Assembly (NCBI RefSeq): GCF_963675585.1
Contig: NZ_OY776414.1
Coordinates: 3,823,001 to 3,887,000, forward strand
From: an uncultured Draconibacterium sp.
GTDB lineage: Bacteria; Bacteroidota; Bacteroidia; Bacteroidales; Prolixibacteraceae
Direction: 5' to 3'
DNA: 64,000 bases
In this document: positions 60,779 through 64,000 of the stretch, one piece after another
Position numbering within the stretch: position 1 is the first letter of the stretch
How the letters are laid out: the number at the start of each line of letters is the position of its first letter
Program-made: the position numbers and the translations under genes
The notes under the pieces: model-generated
Told to the model about the DNA's origin: nothing
What the model saw: only the letters and a program-made list of their open reading frames with translations
Databases searched by the model: none

Positions 60779-63700
60779 ATGCGTAAACTAATCATCTTTA
60801 TTTTACCCCTTATTCTTCTGTCCTGCACCAAAACAACACGTTTCCAACTCATTTCTTCTTCTCAATCCGGTATTACTTTTAATAACTTTATGGAAGACAG
60901 CGATAGCCTGCTGATTGTGAGTAACGGAGCAGGAGTTGGGGTTGGCGATTTAAACAACGATGGTTTGCAGGACATCATTTTTGCAGGAAATAAAGTAACA
61001 TCGCGCGTTTATCTTAATTGTGGCAACTTCCGGTTTAAAGAAATTACGAGAAACTTCGAAGGTCTGTCTGACAACCAGTGGTACAGCAGCGTAACAATCA
61101 CTGACATTAACAACGACGGCTGGTTGGACGTGTACTTTACATCAACGGTTGGGAAAGCTTACGAACAAAGGAAAAACAGGCTCTGGATTAATAACAAAGC
61201 CTCCGATGGCGAAGATCCTACATTCTCTGAAAAAGCTCTGGAATATGGCATTGCAAGTGCTGCAGCATCTGTTGATGCCGCGTTTTTGGATTATGACGGA
61301 GATGGCGATCTGGATTTGTATGTTTTGAACAGTAACCTTATTATGCGTTCAAGTTCAACCTATCGTCCTAAAATTACCGATGGCAGCGCGCAAAACAACG
61401 ACCAACTTTATCGAAATAATGGAGATGGCACTTTTTCTGATGTAAGTAAAGAGGCGGGAGTTGTGATTGAAGGATACGGTTTAGGACTTGCCATTGCAGA
61501 TATAAACAGAGATGGGTACCCGGATATATATGTTTCGAACGACTATTTATCCAACGATATTTTATACATCAATCAAAAAGACGGGACTTTTAAGAATGAA
61601 ATTAAAAGGTACCTCTCGTACCAAACACATTCGTCGATGGGCAACGACATTGCAGACATTAATAACGACGGATTTCCTGACATTTACACACTTGATATGC
61701 TGCCCGAAAAACAGTGTCGTAAAAAGGAGACTTTAAATGGATTTAGCTATGTAATTTATTTGATGAACGAACGATACGGATACGAACATCAATACATTCG
61801 AAATATGCTGCACATGCACAATGGTTTTATTGATGAACAGCTGCTCCCATTCAGTGAAGTTGGACAATTAACACAGCTGCATCACACCGAGTGGAGCTGG
61901 TCGCCACTCTTTGCCGATTTTGACAACGATGGAGACAAAGATCTTCTTGTAACAAACGGATATCCCAAAGACATGACAGACAAAGACTGGGCTAAAATGC
62001 TGGCAAAAAACCAACAAAATACTTCAGACGAACAAAACATATTGAGTTTGCTTCCTCCGGTAAAAGTGGCAAATATGGCATTCGAAAATGCAGGTCAGTT
62101 TAACTTTTCAAAAACAACCGACTGGTTGCCTGAAATTCCCTCCTATTCGTACGGAGCTTCATTTGTGGATTTAGACAACGACGGCGATCTTGATTACATT
62201 ACAAACAACTTTAACGATGAAGCATTTATTTTCAGAAACAATACCTGCGAACAAGCCACCTACAATGCGAATTACTTAAAGATTAAATTAATCGGAAAAC
62301 CTCAAAATACAATGGCAGTAGGAGCGCTGGTGGAGTTGTGGCAAGATGGGAAATACCAGATTTCTGAACACTTTTTGTCGCGTGGATATGCTTCATCGGT
62401 AGAACCTGTAATTCATTTTGGATTGCCTGCAGGTAGTCCGGTCGACTCTGTTGTTATCAGCTGGCCATCCACAACAAATGTTTCGGTACTTAAAAATATT
62501 GAACCCAACCAAACCATTGAAGTATTTGAATCAGCATCTGCACCGGCTTATAAAAAAAATGTATCTCATCCTCAGAAAGAAATGCTTTTCAGCAAACAAG
62601 ACAGTTTGTTTGCTTACACGCACACTCAAAAAGACTTTATTGATTTTATGTTGGGGCAAAAAATAATACCTCACAAATTCTCTCAAATTGGCCCGATTAT
62701 GGCGAAAGGTGATATCAATGGCGATGGTATAGAGGATATAATTATTGGTGCAAGCAATAACTTACCTACTAAAGTTTTTCTTAAAAATAAAAGCGGTTTT
62801 GAAGAAACCAATATGGAAGGACTAAGCACATATAAAAATTTTACTGAAGCCGGATTTGCCATATTTGACGTGGACAATGACGGTGATAATGATATTGCGG
62901 CCATTGCCGGTGGTTTGGAAACCCGGCGCGAAAGTCAAACACGAGATTATAGTTTTTTGGCTTCGCAACTAAATTTACAAGAAAAGGAAAACGATCTTAA
63001 ACATTTCATTTTTGTGAATGACGACAATCGTTTTATCAAAAAATCGCTTCCAGTCCCTCCGTTTATCGCTTCCGTTGTTGTTCCATTCGATTTTAACAAC
63101 GATGGCTCCACCGATCTTTTTATTGGCTCGCGGGTACAAAAAGACCGTTTCCCTTTTGCTCACAACTCCTGGCTGATATACAATCACAATGGTAACTTTT
63201 CGGTGGATGCCAATTCAGAATTGAATCTTGGAATGGTAACCGATGCCATTGTAACTGATTACAACAACGATGGATGGAACGACTTACTCGTTACGCGAGA
63301 GTTTAATTCAGTTGTCCTTCTTAAAAATCAAAATGGAGAAAAACTAATTCCACAATCCATTCCCGCATTAGACGAAAAACACGGTTTTTGGTACACCGCT
63401 GCAGCCGGTGATTTTGACATGGATGGTGACGACGATTATATTATCGGGAACATTGGCGACAATAACAATTTTATTGCAAGCAACAAATACCCTCTAAATC
63501 TTTATGTTATGGATGTGGACAACAACCGGATTATAGATCCGATACGTACAGCATTCTGTAAAAACATGAAGGGTAAGATGAAAGAATTTCCGGTTAATTA
63601 TTTAGACGAACTAACTGAACAATCGAGCTATTTTAAACGGAGGTTTACAAGTTACAAATCATTTAGCCACACAACTTTCAATAAATTATTTGATAAAAAT

Positions 63701-64000
63701 GCATCAAAGGACATATACATGAAACTGTATGCAAATACAAGTTCAAGTTTTGTATTATGGAACCATGAAGGACAGTTCGTATGGGAAAAACTGCCTGTTG
63801 AATTTCAAACCTCGCCAGTTACTAAAATAATTGTTGAAGATTTTAACGACGATGATATTCCGGATGTTGTGCTGGGAGGAAATGATTACACCTGGGATGT
63901 TGGCACCGGAATTTATGATGCCAACAAAGGACTTTTATTGATTAACAAGGGAAAATCAGAAGGTGATTTTAACTCGACATTTAAAGTATTAAAACCAAAT
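60779..64000 (+). CDS. FG-GAP/VCBS-repeat lipoprotein (CRTAC1-like), 3' end cut by window edge
   Basis: The ATG at 60779 opens a frame of 1074 codons that runs off the window. The signal ends in lipobox LILLSC (Cys16). At least twelve Ca2+-binding-type FG-GAP/VCBS units recur, for example DLNNDGLQDIIF, DINNDGWLDVYF, DYDGDGDLDLYV, DINRDGYPDIYV, DFDNDGDKDLLV, DINGDGIEDIII and DFNDDDIPDVVL. They form two propeller-like sets separated by an ASPIC/UnbV-like segment (VSISWPSTT-like VVISWPSTTNVSVLKNIEPN). Proteins of this kind are large surface lipoproteins often encoded beside SusCD loci; a role in glycan or surface binding is inference. Confidence 0.88.
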   Translation, partial: MRKLIIFILPLILLSCTKTTRFQLISSSQSGITFNNFMEDSDSLLIVSNGAGVGVGDLNNDGLQDIIFAGNKVTSRVYLNCGNFRFKEITRNFEGLSDNQWYSSVTITDINNDGWLDVYFTSTVGKAYEQRKNRLWINNKASDGEDPTFSEKALEYGIASAAASVDAAFLDYDGDGDLDLYVLNSNLIMRSSSTYRPKITDGSAQNNDQLYRNNGDGTFSDVSKEAGVVIEGYGLGLAIADINRDGYPDIYVSNDYLSNDILYINQKDGTFKNEIKRYLSYQTHSSMGNDIADINNDGFPDIYTLDMLPEKQCRKKETLNGFSYVIYLMNERYGYEHQYIRNMLHMHNGFIDEQLLPFSEVGQLTQLHHTEWSWSPLFADFDNDGDKDLLVTNGYPKDMTDKDWAKMLAKNQQNTSDEQNILSLLPPVKVANMAFENAGQFNFSKTTDWLPEIPSYSYGASFVDLDNDGDLDYITNNFNDEAFIFRNNTCEQATYNANYLKIKLIGKPQNTMAVGALVELWQDGKYQISEHFLSRGYASSVEPVIHFGLPAGSPVDSVVISWPSTTNVSVLKNIEPNQTIEVFESASAPAYKKNVSHPQKEMLFSKQDSLFAYTHTQKDFIDFMLGQKIIPHKFSQIGPIMAKGDINGDGIEDIIIGASNNLPTKVFLKNKSGFEETNMEGLSTYKNFTEAGFAIFDVDNDGDNDIAAIAGGLETRRESQTRDYSFLASQLNLQEKENDLKHFIFVNDDNRFIKKSLPVPPFIASVVVPFDFNNDGSTDLFIGSRVQKDRFPFAHNSWLIYNHNGNFSVDANSELNLGMVTDAIVTDYNNDGWNDLLVTREFNSVVLLKNQNGEKLIPQSIPALDEKHGFWYTAAAGDFDMDGDDDYIIGNIGDNNNFIASNKYPLNLYVMDVDNNRIIDPIRTAFCKNMKGKMKEFPVNYLDELTEQSSYFKRRFTSYKSFSHTTFNKLFDKNASKDIYMKLYANTSSSFVLWNHEGQFVWEKLPVEFQTSPVTKIIVEDFNDDDIPDVVLGGNDYTWDVGTGIYDANKGLLLINKGKSEGDFNSTFKVLKPN

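Overview
The window reads as a chromosomal segment of a Bacteroidota bacterium, probably a marine or sediment Bacteroidales/Marinilabiliales-type polysaccharide degrader (lineage is inference). Supporting signs are a SusC/SusD pair, two proteases with type IX secretion tails, lineage-typical DUF4270, DUF4271, DUF4296 and DUF4252 proteins, many short-lipobox lipoproteins, AT-rich intergenic DNA and promoter boxes of the TAnnTTTG type. The DNA is densely coding on both strands; the first gene (dusB) and the last (an FG-GAP/VCBS-repeat lipoprotein) are cut by the window edges.

Region 1 to 20.3 kb is mostly housekeeping: dusB, an amidohydrolase relic, a DUF4296 lipoprotein, radA, a heptose-phosphate adenylyltransferase, a secreted GH3 glycosidase, panD-panC, a one-domain glycogen-synthase-like protein with DUF4270, an ECF sigma factor/anti-sigma/DUF4252 operon, mntP, queD, polA, a second dus gene, then DUF4271-hemD-rnpA.

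Region 20.25 to 24.3 kb holds a 1640-bp IS1634-type element with 14-bp inverted ends. A 127-bp direct repeat abuts it on both sides and re-creates the 3' ends of both convergent neighbours (rnpA and the DAHP synthase/chorismate mutase gene). The tyrA-DAHP synthase operon is preceded by a complete-looking attenuator: promoter, a 23-codon leader peptide with nine Phe/Tyr codons, and a terminator.

Region 24.3 to 30.6 kb holds two related secreted metalloproteases. Between them is a tandem set of three paralogous 37-residue single-helix membrane microproteins, the first starting four bases after the upstream protease stop. In front of that protease is a roughly 600-bp degenerate duplicated leader with an ACAAACCC box about every 140 bp.

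Region 30.6 to 45.3 kb holds a GH32 fructosidase with a thioredoxin, an AspT/YidE-like transporter, dipeptidase E, a creatininase-family hydrolase, an outer-membrane barrel, a DEAD-box helicase, a TfoX-like protein, an inositol-phosphatase-family enzyme, a LytS/LytTR two-component pair, OsmC and a peroxiredoxin, and a Tat-exported Gfo/Idh oxidoreductase.

Region 45.4 to 60.4 kb begins at a tRNA with a CAU anticodon and contains a complete sialic-acid utilisation locus: GntR/FadR-type regulator with paired operators, SusC, SusD, sialidase, GH20 hexosaminidase, NanA lyase, NanM-type mutarotase, AGE-family epimerase, MFS transporter and an SGNH esterase. Together these would release sialic acid from glycans outside the cell, import it, and convert it through N-acetylmannosamine to N-acetylglucosamine. 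A diverged copy of the tRNA 3' end and its terminator lies on the far side of the locus, which suggests a genomic island or an old duplication at the tRNA.
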